Source of the DNA: a virus
IMG/VR virus record: IMGVR_UViG_3300032238_001861
Span: 1 to 46,362 of that record
Length of the DNA: 46,362 bases
Reading direction: 5' to 3' (one strand)
Shown here: positions 17,094 through 25,764 of the stretch, piece after piece
How the letters are laid out: each line of letters starts with the position of its first letter
How positions within the stretch are numbered: the first letter of the stretch is position 1
Program-made: the position numbers and the translations under genes
Notes under the pieces: generated by a model
Databases searched by the model: none
The model's input: the letters and a program-made list of their open reading frames with translations, nothing else
What the model was told of the DNA's origin: nothing

Positions 17094-20036
17094 TTACTCC
17101 TCTGTAGGATATATCTTACCAAGATTTTGATTGCTTATTTGAGAAGGTTTATCATAGACATTAGCTATAACTGTAGGATATCTTCTACCCGGTAATCCTA
17201 GATCCGAACCAGGAACATTATTATAAACATCCCCTATTGAAGACCCCTCTGAAGTGAAATTTCCTTCAGAATTTAAAGAACCATCTATGGAAATAGCATC
17301 AGCATTAGCACCAGCAATATTAGAATAGTTAAAGCTTCTACCCGAAATATTATTTTCATCTACAGGTCTTGAATTAGCAATACTATCCTTTTCATAAACT
17401 TTTCCAAGATCCTGTTCTTTTATTATGGGAAATTCATATTCTTTAGCAACTATTCTAGGGTATTCCCTTCCTCTTGGTCCTAGATCTTTCCCTGGAACAT
17501 CATCATATAAATCTATATCTCCGTCGGGGGTTTTATAGACTCTTAAAAGAGCTCCAAGATCTTCACCAGGAACTCCAAGATATTCATCTTTTGGTGGTGG
17601 GGTTGAATACATTCTTTCAGAACCTCCTAGATCAGGTCCAGGAACAGAAGGATAAACATCACCTTTAGGCTCATCATAAATTCTTCCAAGAGGACCAGAA
17701 TCTTTCCCAGGAACTTCTGGATATTCATCCCCTGGTGGTGGTGTTTTATATTCTCTATCCTGCCCTCCTAAATCAGACCCAGGAACATCTGGATAAACAT
17801 CACCCTTAGGTTCGCTATAAACGCGATCTATGACACCAAGGTCTTTCCCAGGTACATCCTTGTATTCATCACCTGAAGGAGGTGCACTATATTGTCTCAA
17901 GGGTAAACCTAAATCCGACCCAGGAACATCAGGATAAACATCTCCGCTAGGTTTTGAATAAACTCTTTCAGGAACACCCAAGTCTGCTCCAGGGACGTCA
18001 CTATATTCATCGTTATTAGAAACAGAAGGATATTGTCTTTGTGGAACACCTAAATCAGGACCAGGGACTGTGCTATAAATATCATCATTAATTGTTGGAT
18101 AAACCCTCTGTGGTACTCCTAGATCGTTTCCTGGTACGTTATTGTATTCATCAGAATTTAAAGATGGATATTGTCTTTCAGGTACTCCAAGATCGTTTCC
18201 TGGAACTCCTCCGTAAACATCACTATTAATTGTCGGATAAACTCTTTGGGGTACTCCTAAATCAGCTCCTGGTACATTTCCATATTCATCAGTAGAAACA
18301 GTAGGATATTGCCTATCGGGAAGTCCTAAATCAGATCCTGGTACATTATTGTAAACATCGTCCTGTAAATTAGAACCCCCTCCTGAATTAGTGGGTAAAA
18401 CATTACCTAGGTTCTGTCCCGGTTGAGATGAACCATTCGGATAAACATCAGAATTTATTGTGGGATATTGTCTTTCAGTCGGTCCACCTAATCCTCTTGC
18501 TTGTGGAGTATTATCCTCGAAAGGATTAGGAATTCCATTTTGAATTGTATTAATTAAACTCTGTGCACTTGATAAAGCTTGTCCAGCATTAATTCCTCCT
18601 AATCCATAGATGTTACCAAGAAGAGCTCCTTGAACAATCGAAACTCCTTGATTTGTTAAATCTGCTACAGTGTTGTTTATAAAGTTAGATGCTAATTCTG
18701 CAGCGAATTGTCCGGCATTTGGGCCAGATTCTAAGAAAGCATCCCCTATTCCAGCAGAATTTACATAATCTGAGTTTTGGTAAGGAGACGTAGGACTTCC
18801 CCAAACATCAGATATAACCATACTTTTAATATTATCATTTTTCTGTATTACATCTGCTAACTGGTTAAACTGTATCTTATGATCTTTAACCCTTCCAACG
18901 TGAATTTTAAACTTAGAAGAAACTGGTGCACCTCCTTTGTTATCTATTGATGAATAAGAAGGGAAGGTCTCATCGAAATCAAATTCGCAATGATCAAATT
19001 GGTAAATAAAAGCATATGGCCCTAAAGTGTAAGATCCGAATTTATCGTTACCTGGATCCTCAACGTTCGTCGATCTCTGAAGAAGACCGTCTGTATTGTT
19101 TAAAAGTCCCGTTTGGGTATTAAAGCTATCTAAGAAATTGGCTGCTTGTGCAACTGATGGGATTTGAAAAGGATTTAAAATATCATTAATACCATAAGTA
19201 AGCTGGATATTTCTTATCTCTGTTACGATAAGCCACATACGGAATTTTCTTAGATTTTCAGGCAACATTACTCTATGATATGTGTAATCATAGATTGCTT
19301 TCCTGTAAAGCTCAGATAATCCAAAAATTCTCATATCAATAGATTCTAGACAATCTATTGTTAAGGTGCCAGCTCTTTTAGGAGCTCCCCCTTTTTTATG
19401 ATAGTTTTTTATGTCAGTTTTTAAGAGTTGATCTAATCCACTAACAGACTGAAAATAATAAGGACAATTCCTATTAACAAAATCCAATCCTCTTTTAAAT
19501 GCCTCCAACATTTCTTGTCTTTTCACAGATCTTTGAAAAAGAAACTGTTGAGCACCCATATATGCTAAGGGAGGATTAGAAGGAAAGAATCCATAATTGG
19601 CTCTGCTTTGTACTTTCCCTTTTGATCCATAAAAGAAATCCTGACTAGTTCCAAACCCAGAATTGGTAAAATTTTCTATATCGCTACTAATTCCAGGGAC
19701 ATCCGCAGGATTTCTTCCACTTCTTAGAGCATCTAATGTTCTTGCTTCTAAATCTTGAATATCACGATTTATATTACTAGAACCACTTTTAGAATAGGAT
19801 CTAAAAAGAGGTGAGGGAGCTAAAAAAGTTTCTTCGTCGATTAAAGAATTATTTCCAAAATCGAACATAAACTTAAAATAAATGTAAGTTGGGTCCTCTT
19901 TTTTACCATGCTTAGTACTGGATATTCCTTTTAAAAATTTCTCCCTTTGGAAGTCTATTTTTCTATTTAAGATATCCCCAGTTGGTAAAACGTTACCAGC
20001 TAATCCTGAACCAAAATCTGATATAAAATCTGCCAT
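17094..20036 (-). CDS. 980-aa tail/baseplate protein with a C-terminal 24-residue tandem repeat array
   Basis: This protein has an N-terminal structural region (about residues 1-480) rich in aromatic residues, with an Ala/Asn/Gln-rich linker at about 480-555. A tandem array follows with consensus D-[EV]-Y-x-x-VPG-x-DLG-x-x-x-R-x-Y-x-x-P. Thirteen consecutive copies cover about residues 558-860, and one isolated copy lies near the C-terminus. Degenerate caps (QNLGNVLPT, QNLGKIYPTEE) flank the array. It lies between the hub and spike genes, so it is probably a tail-tip or baseplate component. The repeats may form an extended or beta-solenoid arm. The family is not recognised, and the role is inferred from position. 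Confidence 0.72.
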   Translation of the reverse strand: MADFISDFGSGLAGNVLPTGDILNRKIDFQREKFLKGISSTKHGKKEDPTYIYFKFMFDFGNNSLIDEETFLAPSPLFRSYSKSGSSNINRDIQDLEARTLDALRSGRNPADVPGISSDIENFTNSGFGTSQDFFYGSKGKVQSRANYGFFPSNPPLAYMGAQQFLFQRSVKRQEMLEAFKRGLDFVNRNCPYYFQSVSGLDQLLKTDIKNYHKKGGAPKRAGTLTIDCLESIDMRIFGLSELYRKAIYDYTYHRVMLPENLRKFRMWLIVTEIRNIQLTYGINDILNPFQIPSVAQAANFLDSFNTQTGLLNNTDGLLQRSTNVEDPGNDKFGSYTLGPYAFIYQFDHCEFDFDETFPSYSSIDNKGGAPVSSKFKIHVGRVKDHKIQFNQLADVIQKNDNIKSMVISDVWGSPTSPYQNSDYVNSAGIGDAFLESGPNAGQFAAELASNFINNTVADLTNQGVSIVQGALLGNIYGLGGINAGQALSSAQSLINTIQNGIPNPFEDNTPQARGLGGPTERQYPTINSDVYPNGSSQPGQNLGNVLPTNSGGGSNLQDDVYNNVPGSDLGLPDRQYPTVSTDEYGNVPGADLGVPQRVYPTINSDVYGGVPGNDLGVPERQYPSLNSDEYNNVPGNDLGVPQRVYPTINDDIYSTVPGPDLGVPQRQYPSVSNNDEYSDVPGADLGVPERVYSKPSGDVYPDVPGSDLGLPLRQYSAPPSGDEYKDVPGKDLGVIDRVYSEPKGDVYPDVPGSDLGGQDREYKTPPPGDEYPEVPGKDSGPLGRIYDEPKGDVYPSVPGPDLGGSERMYSTPPPKDEYLGVPGEDLGALLRVYKTPDGDIDLYDDVPGKDLGPRGREYPRIVAKEYEFPIIKEQDLGKVYEKDSIANSRPVDENNISGRSFNYSNIAGANADAISIDGSLNSEGNFTSEGSSIGDVYNNVPGSDLGLPGRRYPTVIANVYDKPSQISNQNLGKIYPTEE
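17456..18363 (-). repeat. Coding tandem repeats (~69-75 bp, 13 copies) encoding DxYxxVPGxDLGxxxRxY
   Basis: There are thirteen head-to-tail coding units of 23-25 codons. Units alternate: DVY units end mostly in RQY or REY, and DEY units end in RVY or RIY, so the underlying period is a pair of units (about 46-48 codons). VPG and DLG are almost invariant, with one DSG variant. The third-position bases differ between units, so selection acts at protein level and this is not recent DNA slippage. A fourteenth, isolated unit lies near 17150-17235. Confidence 0.88.
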
Positions 20037-20045
20037 TTTATTTTC

Positions 20046-21671
20046 TTATTTGCCGAAGATATCATTTTTGATACTTCCTATATCTTCCTGTAAAGCTGAA
20101 GATGCGTTTTCTACCAAATCATTAAAGTTAGGATCATCCTCTTTAGGATTAAGCGTTGAAGGATCTGAAGCAAGTCCAGGATTAAGAGTCCATTGTTTTT
20201 TACCTAATAAAAGGGTCTGGTGCATACCATCTTTCTTATTGTATTCAATGGTAAATCCAAGAACTACATAATTTCCAGACAAGAAAGCATTTGGTATTCT
20301 TTTATCTGGAGGTGGAGCCAAGGATGTTCCGTCTCCTCCTGCAGCAGTATATTTAGAATCTCCGGATATTGTGCTACTACCTTCTTGTACTATGTTTACT
20401 GGAAAAGTCTGTCCTCTATAAATAAAAGGTGTCCAAGCTCTATTCTTTACTTTTAATAAAACTTTGTAACTGTCATTTCTATTTAAAATATTTTGAACTT
20501 GAGCTTGATGAAAATTTTCATGAATATTTTCAAAATACAAAGTTCCAGCATAGGTATTTTTAATCTCTTCCCTATAAACGGATTCTCCCATCCTTCCCTT
20601 ATTTAAGGCATCCCTTGCACCTAAGTCTCTGTTAGTTACAGACTCTATTTGATAGCTAACAAACTTATTTTTTGGCTTATCCGAATTCAAATTTGAATCG
20701 TAAAACTGTATATTTTGAAAATATCCTAAATCGTTGTTAATTTGTCCGGCATTATGTTCCAAAGACATAGCAGTAATAAAAAGAGGAGATTTACTATAAC
20801 TTGTTTGGTTTGTCAATAATACAGGAAATTCAACTTCAGCTGTTTCTGCTCCAGGGGCTAGATCAGTCATATAATCTGCACCATAAGCCATCCTGATAGT
20901 TTCTATAGTTGAATTTTGTTCATCGAACTGTTTTTTAAGATTAACAAGATTTAAATTATAATATTGATCGATCCAACAATCAAAATAATCCTGTTCACCC
21001 AGCCAAGATCCATTAACTATAAGTTTTATTGCTTCTTCATATTCAGTGCTAGGAGAAATCCAAGTCATAGAATCATCAGTTTTTGCCTCGTTTGAGGCAT
21101 ATCCTAAATTTAATTCTTCTGCAATTTTTATTAGTGCATCAGAGCTATTTCCTTTATATGCTTTCGATATATGCTTATATAATTTTGGAATTCTAACCTC
21201 GCCTTTTACTGTATATGTTTGGAATCTTCCAGTAGAAGGCTCAAAGTTATTTTCATCATTAACAGTATTAGCTCTAGAAAAAGGGGAAATGACTTCAGTT
21301 ACAATAAAATCCATCCTAATCGGTTTAAACATCTCACCGAAAGCTCTGATATAAACAGAAAATATATCTCCATCTTTAGGAAAAGACGTGAACATAAACC
21401 TCTCATCTATGGTTTGGAATCTAAAAATAGCGGAAGGTTTGAATCCAGTTAAATCTAGTTGAAAATAATTTAGTCCTTTTACTATAACACTGTTTATCCT
21501 AATTAGTGGTTCGGCCATACCAAACCACTTTTTCTGGATATTATTCGATTTTTCGTCGTTTACTTGAGTGTTACCCTCTTGCGAAGATGTGTCTACCACA
21601 GAAAGCTCATCCAGAAATATATCTGGATTTCTGTATTGAAGAATTGCTTTTCTTACATTAAATTCTGCCAT
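20046..21671 (-). CDS. Baseplate hub protein, gp27/late-control-D-like
   Basis: This 541-residue protein fits the contractile-tail hub (T4 gp27, P2 gpD), which makes the barrel between tube and spike. A beta-rich N-terminus (about 55-165) is followed by the family's typical helical-plus-beta element, IAEELNLGYASNEAKTDDSM and then MTWISPSTEYEEAI (about residues 183-216), and SWLGEQDYFDCWIDQYYNLN at about 222-241. The C-terminal half contains tube-like beta sheets and a flexible Gly/Pro loop near residue 450. Its place, two genes upstream of the gp5-type spike and just after the LysM wedge protein, supports the call. T4 gp27 is 391 aa, so this version carries insertions. Confidence 0.75.
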   Translation of the reverse strand: MAEFNVRKAILQYRNPDIFLDELSVVDTSSQEGNTQVNDEKSNNIQKKWFGMAEPLIRINSVIVKGLNYFQLDLTGFKPSAIFRFQTIDERFMFTSFPKDGDIFSVYIRAFGEMFKPIRMDFIVTEVISPFSRANTVNDENNFEPSTGRFQTYTVKGEVRIPKLYKHISKAYKGNSSDALIKIAEELNLGYASNEAKTDDSMTWISPSTEYEEAIKLIVNGSWLGEQDYFDCWIDQYYNLNLVNLKKQFDEQNSTIETIRMAYGADYMTDLAPGAETAEVEFPVLLTNQTSYSKSPLFITAMSLEHNAGQINNDLGYFQNIQFYDSNLNSDKPKNKFVSYQIESVTNRDLGARDALNKGRMGESVYREEIKNTYAGTLYFENIHENFHQAQVQNILNRNDSYKVLLKVKNRAWTPFIYRGQTFPVNIVQEGSSTISGDSKYTAAGGDGTSLAPPPDKRIPNAFLSGNYVVLGFTIEYNKKDGMHQTLLLGKKQWTLNPGLASDPSTLNPKEDDPNFNDLVENASSALQEDIGSIKNDIFGK

Positions 21672-21673
21672 TT

Positions 21674-22279
21674 TTATCTTCTAAAAATATTTTTCTGTGC
21701 AAGTTTAGTTTTAATATCAGTCACTGAAACATTCTTCTTAGCTTTAGTCCTACATTGTCCTATATCTGGACCAAATAAAAGTTTTCCGTCTGCTACCAAT
21801 ATTTGTTGTTGTCCCTCTTGTAAGAGATTAGTAGGAAGAGGTACATCAGCAAGATTAGATATATTCTTAGAGTTAAGATATTCTAATCTTTCCTGGCTAA
21901 CTTGTGATATTTTCTCTTGTAATTCCTTTCTGAACGATTTTGCTTTCTGTTTTTGATTAGTAAGGGATCTTCCACTATTAAATAAATCTCTCACCATCGT
22001 TTCTCCAGGAACAGCAAGAATTTCACCAGTCTTGACACTCAGAGGATTAGAAATATTATTTACTTTCAATAAACTTCCCAATTCTGCAGTATTACCCATA
22101 TAGGTCAAAGCAACCAAATCAGATCTCATTTGGGTTTCCTCAGTTACTATCGCAATAGTCCTGAGAGTATACCTTATATTTTTAGGATCCCAAGAAGGTG
22201 TAAGCAAATCAAGGGATTGTATTTTCGTTTTAGGATTAACGAAAAAAGGTTTAGAGTCTATTATATCAATCGAAAGCAT
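21674..22279 (-). CDS. LysM-like baseplate protein (gp53-type)
   Basis: This is a 201-residue protein. Residues about 52-91 (SDLVALTYMGNTAELGSLLK and on to GEILAVP) have the LysM pattern: helix, 'Y.GN...l..LL..N.I.NP', then 'G..L.VP'. T4 gp53 carries a LysM-like fold and fastens the wedge to the hub. In other phages such small LysM proteins link the hub to surrounding wedge proteins. Residues 105-145 form a charged, coiled-coil-like helix. The gene ends two bases before the hub gene start, which supports a baseplate role. Wedge versus hub assignment is uncertain. Confidence 0.68.
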   Translation of the reverse strand: MLSIDIIDSKPFFVNPKTKIQSLDLLTPSWDPKNIRYTLRTIAIVTEETQMRSDLVALTYMGNTAELGSLLKVNNISNPLSVKTGEILAVPGETMVRDLFNSGRSLTNQKQKAKSFRKELQEKISQVSQERLEYLNSKNISNLADVPLPTNLLQEGQQQILVADGKLLFGPDIGQCRTKAKKNVSVTDIKTKLAQKNIFRR

Positions 22280-22289
22280 ATCCTTTTAT

Positions 22290-24143
22290 TTAATTACTAG
22301 TGTTTCCTAAATTATTATTTGGGGCTCCTTGTAGGATAAGAGAGTCTAAGCTTTGTTCGTTTACTTTCAATCCAGAAGTATTGATATAAGCTTCCGTAGA
22401 TTCTCCGCTTTCTACTAATTGTCCTAAGTATAATCTTCCGTTACCTCTATTAAACATTGATTCCCAATCCCCTCTGTGTCTTTGTCTTCCTGGAGAAAGG
22501 GTAAAATTAGCGGTAAGCTCAGTTGGGAAATCATCAGGTCCTAGGTCTTCGTTAAAACTTATCTTCACATTAGTACAAACTAAATTCCCGATCATTGCTA
22601 TAGGATTTAATGGATTTCCTACCACTAAATGCCATTCACCTACTGGATATCCACTCAACATAATAGGTTGATAGTAAACTTTTCTCAAGAACAGGTCGCT
22701 TAGCATAACTGCAATAGAGTTATAAAATTTACCATCCTTTGGAATTCCTTTACTTGGATCAGCGATGAATTGCTTTATTTCGTTTGTTGCTTGTTCTATA
22801 TCACTTTTTAAGGATCCTTCTGCAGACTGAATATTATTTACATTCTGTTCAGAAAGGATATTTGAAACCTGGTCTTTTATGTAACCTATAGGATCAACTA
22901 TAGATTTAGCATATCCTTTCGCCCCACCGGGGAAACCAAGACCCACGCTAGTTTGCTCTAATCTAAGCTCAGGAGATAAAAATTGGCCATAATCAGTACC
23001 AATAGATAATAGGTTCGTCATTAAATCCAAGAATAACATCTTTGAATTTATCGATCCTACTGAAGTGAGATTATATTCAAATGTTAAAGTGAAAGTTGAT
23101 TGGTCGTCACCACCAGTGAATCCTTGTTTTCTTGTCATCATCTTATTAACAGTGTTGACATTAACAAAGATTTTTTTAGAAAGTGGCCCGTCTCCTGAAG
23201 TAGCTCCATCTAAGAGTTTTCTTCTCAAAACGTTTATATTCTTCTGAGGTGCTGTAAATGTTCCAAGAAGCTTATCTACCGATTCAACATCTATATTACT
23301 ATTACCGCTGGAGATAAAAGATTTAATAAGATCCCCAAAAGGAGAATTCATAAGTCCAGGATCTCCAGTTTGTTCATTCTTTAAAGGCTCCTGTGTGTCA
23401 TAGCTAAAATTAAGTCCAGTTGATATGCCTAATATGCTATTTAAATTATTATTAGTTCCCTCCCCAAAATATGTCACCGCTTGAGCAACAGGGAGAGTAG
23501 TATTTTCACTAGCATTTCTGTCTTCTAACCTCTGTCTTAATCCCCCTACATCTGCAATTTCGTAAGTAACCTTTCCGTTTGCTAATTTTATATTTCCCGG
23601 ATTAGGAGGTAATATTCTTAAAGAATCTAAAGTTGGATAAGGAAACCTTCTAAGAGTTATCATCCTGTTATTAGGGATTATCCCATAATGTTTACAAAAA
23701 ATAAAATCTTTCACGTTGTAAACTTGACCTCGATAAGGACTGTTAGGATCCATAAAAGCAGGGGTTGTACCCGATCCCCACGTTCCAGAAACAGTGTCTA
23801 TTATCATTTTTGCAGTGGGGTTACGAGAAACTCTTGGTGTTATTTCTTGTAGATATTCAGTCGTTTCTGATAAATCATATCTAACTTTTTTGCCTTGAGT
23901 GTTTTTACCTAAAACATAATATGCAAATAATCCAGAATAAACACCGTCTGAAGTGGCAGCATCATAAAATAAACTTTTAGGAAGATCGTTTAGTTCGCTA
24001 AGTTCATACGTAGCAAAAGTTTTATCGGCAGCAGAAACATAAATTCCAGATGCAAACCTTTGTACTGTAGAATCTACTATACTTCCCCCAGAAGATGCTC
24101 CACTAATTCCTGTCCTAATTGAATCTGTAGTAGGTATTCCCAT
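22290..24143 (-). CDS. Tail tube/baseplate junction structural protein
   Basis: This is a 617-residue virion protein. The C-terminal part, about residues 505-580, has the phrase 'GEWHLVVGNPLNPIAMIGNL', then NVKISFNEDLGPDDFPTELT and MFNRGNGRLYLG. That is a tube-like beta sheet of the kind in tube-initiator and tube-terminator proteins (T4 gp48/gp54 share a tube fold). Residues about 440-470 are helical. It is the first gene of the baseplate operon, with a GGGGTATATACA motif ending three bases before the ATG. The tube-initiator role is inferred from order and shape. The N-terminal half is unfamiliar. Confidence 0.6.
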   Translation of the reverse strand: MGIPTTDSIRTGISGASSGGSIVDSTVQRFASGIYVSAADKTFATYELSELNDLPKSLFYDAATSDGVYSGLFAYYVLGKNTQGKKVRYDLSETTEYLQEITPRVSRNPTAKMIIDTVSGTWGSGTTPAFMDPNSPYRGQVYNVKDFIFCKHYGIIPNNRMITLRRFPYPTLDSLRILPPNPGNIKLANGKVTYEIADVGGLRQRLEDRNASENTTLPVAQAVTYFGEGTNNNLNSILGISTGLNFSYDTQEPLKNEQTGDPGLMNSPFGDLIKSFISSGNSNIDVESVDKLLGTFTAPQKNINVLRRKLLDGATSGDGPLSKKIFVNVNTVNKMMTRKQGFTGGDDQSTFTLTFEYNLTSVGSINSKMLFLDLMTNLLSIGTDYGQFLSPELRLEQTSVGLGFPGGAKGYAKSIVDPIGYIKDQVSNILSEQNVNNIQSAEGSLKSDIEQATNEIKQFIADPSKGIPKDGKFYNSIAVMLSDLFLRKVYYQPIMLSGYPVGEWHLVVGNPLNPIAMIGNLVCTNVKISFNEDLGPDDFPTELTANFTLSPGRQRHRGDWESMFNRGNGRLYLGQLVESGESTEAYINTSGLKVNEQSLDSLILQGAPNNNLGNTSN

Positions 24144-24145
24144 AC

Positions 24146-24156
24146 TGTATATACCC
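24146..24156 (-). promoter_or_regulatory. Candidate late promoter (GGGGTATATACA) for the baseplate operon
   Basis: The minus strand reads GGGGTATATACA two bases before ATG 24143. TATATA matches the core seen at other unit starts. It lies between the 3' end of the small-gene block and the first baseplate gene, just below the 14-bp inverted repeat. Confidence 0.4.
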
Positions 24157-24162
24157 CTAAGT

Positions 24163-24486
24163 TTATTCCTTTATTAAAACAACCTCACAGAAATCACATT
24201 CAAAAATTGTTGTGATTTTTTGTTTTAATAAAGAAATAAAAGGATCAGTTGGATCATCATAAATAACAACTAACGAAGTCCCGGAAGAAACTTTGGATTT
24301 GGAGCTTAAAATCTTTTTATAAAGCCATTCCTCGAAAATAAACTGCCTAACTTCATTCATATTTGAAGGGGAAAGATTATTCTGTTTAAACCAAGAATTA
24401 ATATCAATAGAATAAACATCACAATTCTGTGACTGGACAGCTTTGATCTTGTCAGATTTAGTGACTATGAATGATTTAAAAAACAC
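24163..24486 (-). CDS. Small hypothetical protein, 107 aa
   Basis: This is a 107-residue alpha/beta protein of unknown family. The N-terminus MFFKSFIVTKSDKIKAVQSQ is followed by helix-forming sequence (NEVRQFIFEEWLYKKIL), then a beta strand TSLVVIYDDPTDPFISLL, then CDFCEVVLIKE at the end. There is no signal peptide or membrane segment. The last 70 bases of the gene carry a long inverted repeat (24169-24233), so the 3' end is probably folded in mRNA. It is the last gene of the small block and is followed by the baseplate operon. Function unknown. Confidence 0.5.
   Translation of the reverse strand: MFFKSFIVTKSDKIKAVQSQNCDVYSIDINSWFKQNNLSPSNMNEVRQFIFEEWLYKKILSSKSKVSSGTSLVVIYDDPTDPFISLLKQKITTIFECDFCEVVLIKE
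24169..24233 (-). repeat. Nested inverted repeat in the 3' end of the 107-aa gene
   Basis: The outer arms CTTTATTAAAACAA (24169-24182) and its exact complement (24220-24233) give 14 bp. Inner arms AAATCACA (24191-24198) and complement (24211-24218) give 8 bp. There is no T-run after it on the minus strand, so it is not a simple terminator. An mRNA-processing or -stability hairpin between the small-gene block and the baseplate operon is more likely. Confidence 0.6.
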
Positions 24487-24495
24487 CAGAAAAAA

Positions 24496-24660
24496 TTAGT
24501 CGTTTTTTTTGTTAGTATTTCTTTGCTCAGTTAAATTTCTGAGGTGTATTAATTTCCCAAGTGACTTGGAAGAAGCTTCATTTTTTTTGATCTTATCTTT
24601 TTTTAGAAGCCCCATTTCTTTTGCTAACTTTCTTCTTTCTTTTCTATTCGGTAGATTCAT
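24496..24660 (-). CDS. Small basic peptide, 54 aa
   Basis: ATG at 24660 and TAA at 24496-24498 define a 54-residue, very basic, Lys/Arg/Asn-rich protein (MNLPNRKERRKLAKEMGLLK...). The start lies 17 bases inside the end of the Nudix gene, the usual tight overlap in this cluster. There are no hydrophobic segments. Sequence MNLPNRKERRKLAKE resembles the small nucleic-acid-binding peptides common in T4-type phages. I cannot name a function. Length, in-frame start and close packing support it being real. Confidence 0.5.
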   Translation of the reverse strand: MNLPNRKERRKLAKEMGLLKKDKIKKNEASSKSLGKLIHLRNLTEQRNTNKKND

Positions 24661-25207
24661 TTTCTTGAGATTTTTTGTTGAAAAGATCTTTAAATGTTTT
24701 TATAAATAAAGTACTGACTAACGAGTCTTCAAGATCTAAAGCTTCATCAACAGAAATAAGCTCAAATTTTGAATCCTTTTCGGAGGTAGATCCGTCCGTT
24801 GTTTTCTCTTCTGAAACCAAAGAGGTGATGTTAACCGAAAAACAAGGATTAGAGTTTATGACTAATTTGGAAGTATAAAGAGTTCCTAGAAAATTCCATC
24901 TCTTTAAATCCTCAACAATAAATCCTGATTCCTCTTTTAATTCCCTAACTGCGGTTTGGAATATATTTTTATCTTCGTCATCTTGAGAACCTGTGATTAA
25001 AGTTTTGGAAATCCCTCCTGGTCTCTGATCTAATATTTCGCTTAAAACTCCTATCTGTTTTGGATTTCCATCTTTATCCAAAGTGTAAGGCATTATTATA
25101 ACGCCAGGATTAATTTGGCGTATATAAATTTTACCATCTATCTCTACACTTTCGGTGTTTTTAGTCTTCCGAAGAGATATCGTTTCCGCTTTTTCGAATA
25201 TTTGCAT
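24644..25207 (-). CDS. Nudix hydrolase-like protein
   Basis: This is a 187-residue protein. The second half of the Nudix box (REUxEExGU) is intact as RELKEESGF at residues 88-96, preceded by G73 in an unusual, Asp-rich spacing (GSQDDEDKNIFQTAV). Nudix enzymes hydrolyse nucleoside diphosphates linked to another group, including NDP-sugars, ADP-ribose and capped RNA. The conserved glutamates E92 and E93 lie in the catalytic helix. Its place just downstream of the glycan island would suit NDP-sugar or NAD turnover, which is inference. The start overlaps the upstream gene by 47 bases, and no nearer methionine keeps the fold. The first part of the motif is degenerate. Confidence 0.7.
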   Translation of the reverse strand: MQIFEKAETISLRKTKNTESVEIDGKIYIRQINPGVIIMPYTLDKDGNPKQIGVLSEILDQRPGGISKTLITGSQDDEDKNIFQTAVRELKEESGFIVEDLKRWNFLGTLYTSKLVINSNPCFSVNITSLVSEEKTTDGSTSEKDSKFELISVDEALDLEDSLVSTLFIKTFKDLFNKKSQENESTE

Positions 25208-25763
25208 GATTACCTTTATATATCTCTCTGATATTTTGTCTTAAGCTATCTTTAATAATTTCTATATCAAGATCGCTAACTACAAATTCAACAATCTCCT
25301 TATCTGCATCATCGAAAGAGGAGGTTAAAACATTATAGAGATTTTTGGTAGGCAGATTTAATTTTAATTTTATTCCGACCTCTACCCAATTAGGTTTCTG
25401 TTTTTCCAAAAGTGAAGTTATAGGATTAACAGAGCTAACAGCCACTGAAGAGTTATCTACAATCATCACGTTCCTATTTCCTACCTGTTTTGTTTGTCCA
25501 GTAGTTTTAGTTGATTGTGGTAATTGTTTATTATCCGGTAGATCTTTTACCTGATCTATCTGAATCATATAATCGTTCAATAGAGAGTAATTTATCCGTG
25601 AACCGTCTTTAAAATTAACCCAGATAACCCCAGTAGTTGGGTCTTTAAACAAGCTATCATAATCACAAATAATCCCATCGTTATCTCCCTTCATCCATTT
25701 ATACGAAAAAGGACTCAGCTCTTTATCAAGAACCTCTATATCGATTTCTTCTATATTTTCCAT
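25161..25763 (-). CDS. Hypothetical protein, 200 aa
   Basis: This acidic, soluble protein is of unknown family. I start it at ATG 25763 (MENIEEIDIEVLDKELSPFS), because this start leaves one base after the stop of the upstream gene, the spacing used elsewhere here. An ATG at 25814 would add 17 residues and overlap the neighbour by 50 bases. Phrases such as GIICDYDSLFKDPTTGVIW and INYSLLNDYMIQIDQ suggest an alpha/beta fold. Residues about 80-105 look like a Gln/Thr/Lys-rich linker. No membrane segment. Function unknown. Confidence 0.5.
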   Translation of the reverse strand: MENIEEIDIEVLDKELSPFSYKWMKGDNDGIICDYDSLFKDPTTGVIWVNFKDGSRINYSLLNDYMIQIDQVKDLPDNKQLPQSTKTTGQTKQVGNRNVMIVDNSSVAVSSVNPITSLLEKQKPNWVEVGIKLKLNLPTKNLYNVLTSSFDDADKEIVEFVVSDLDIEIIKDSLRQNIREIYKGNHANIRKSGNDISSED

Positions 25764-25764
25764 C

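Noticed and set aside
17094-20036. CRISPR-like or direct-repeat DNA array
   Set aside because: Repeat units are translated in frame with conserved VPG/DLG residues and variable third bases. There are no unique spacers, so it is a protein repeat.
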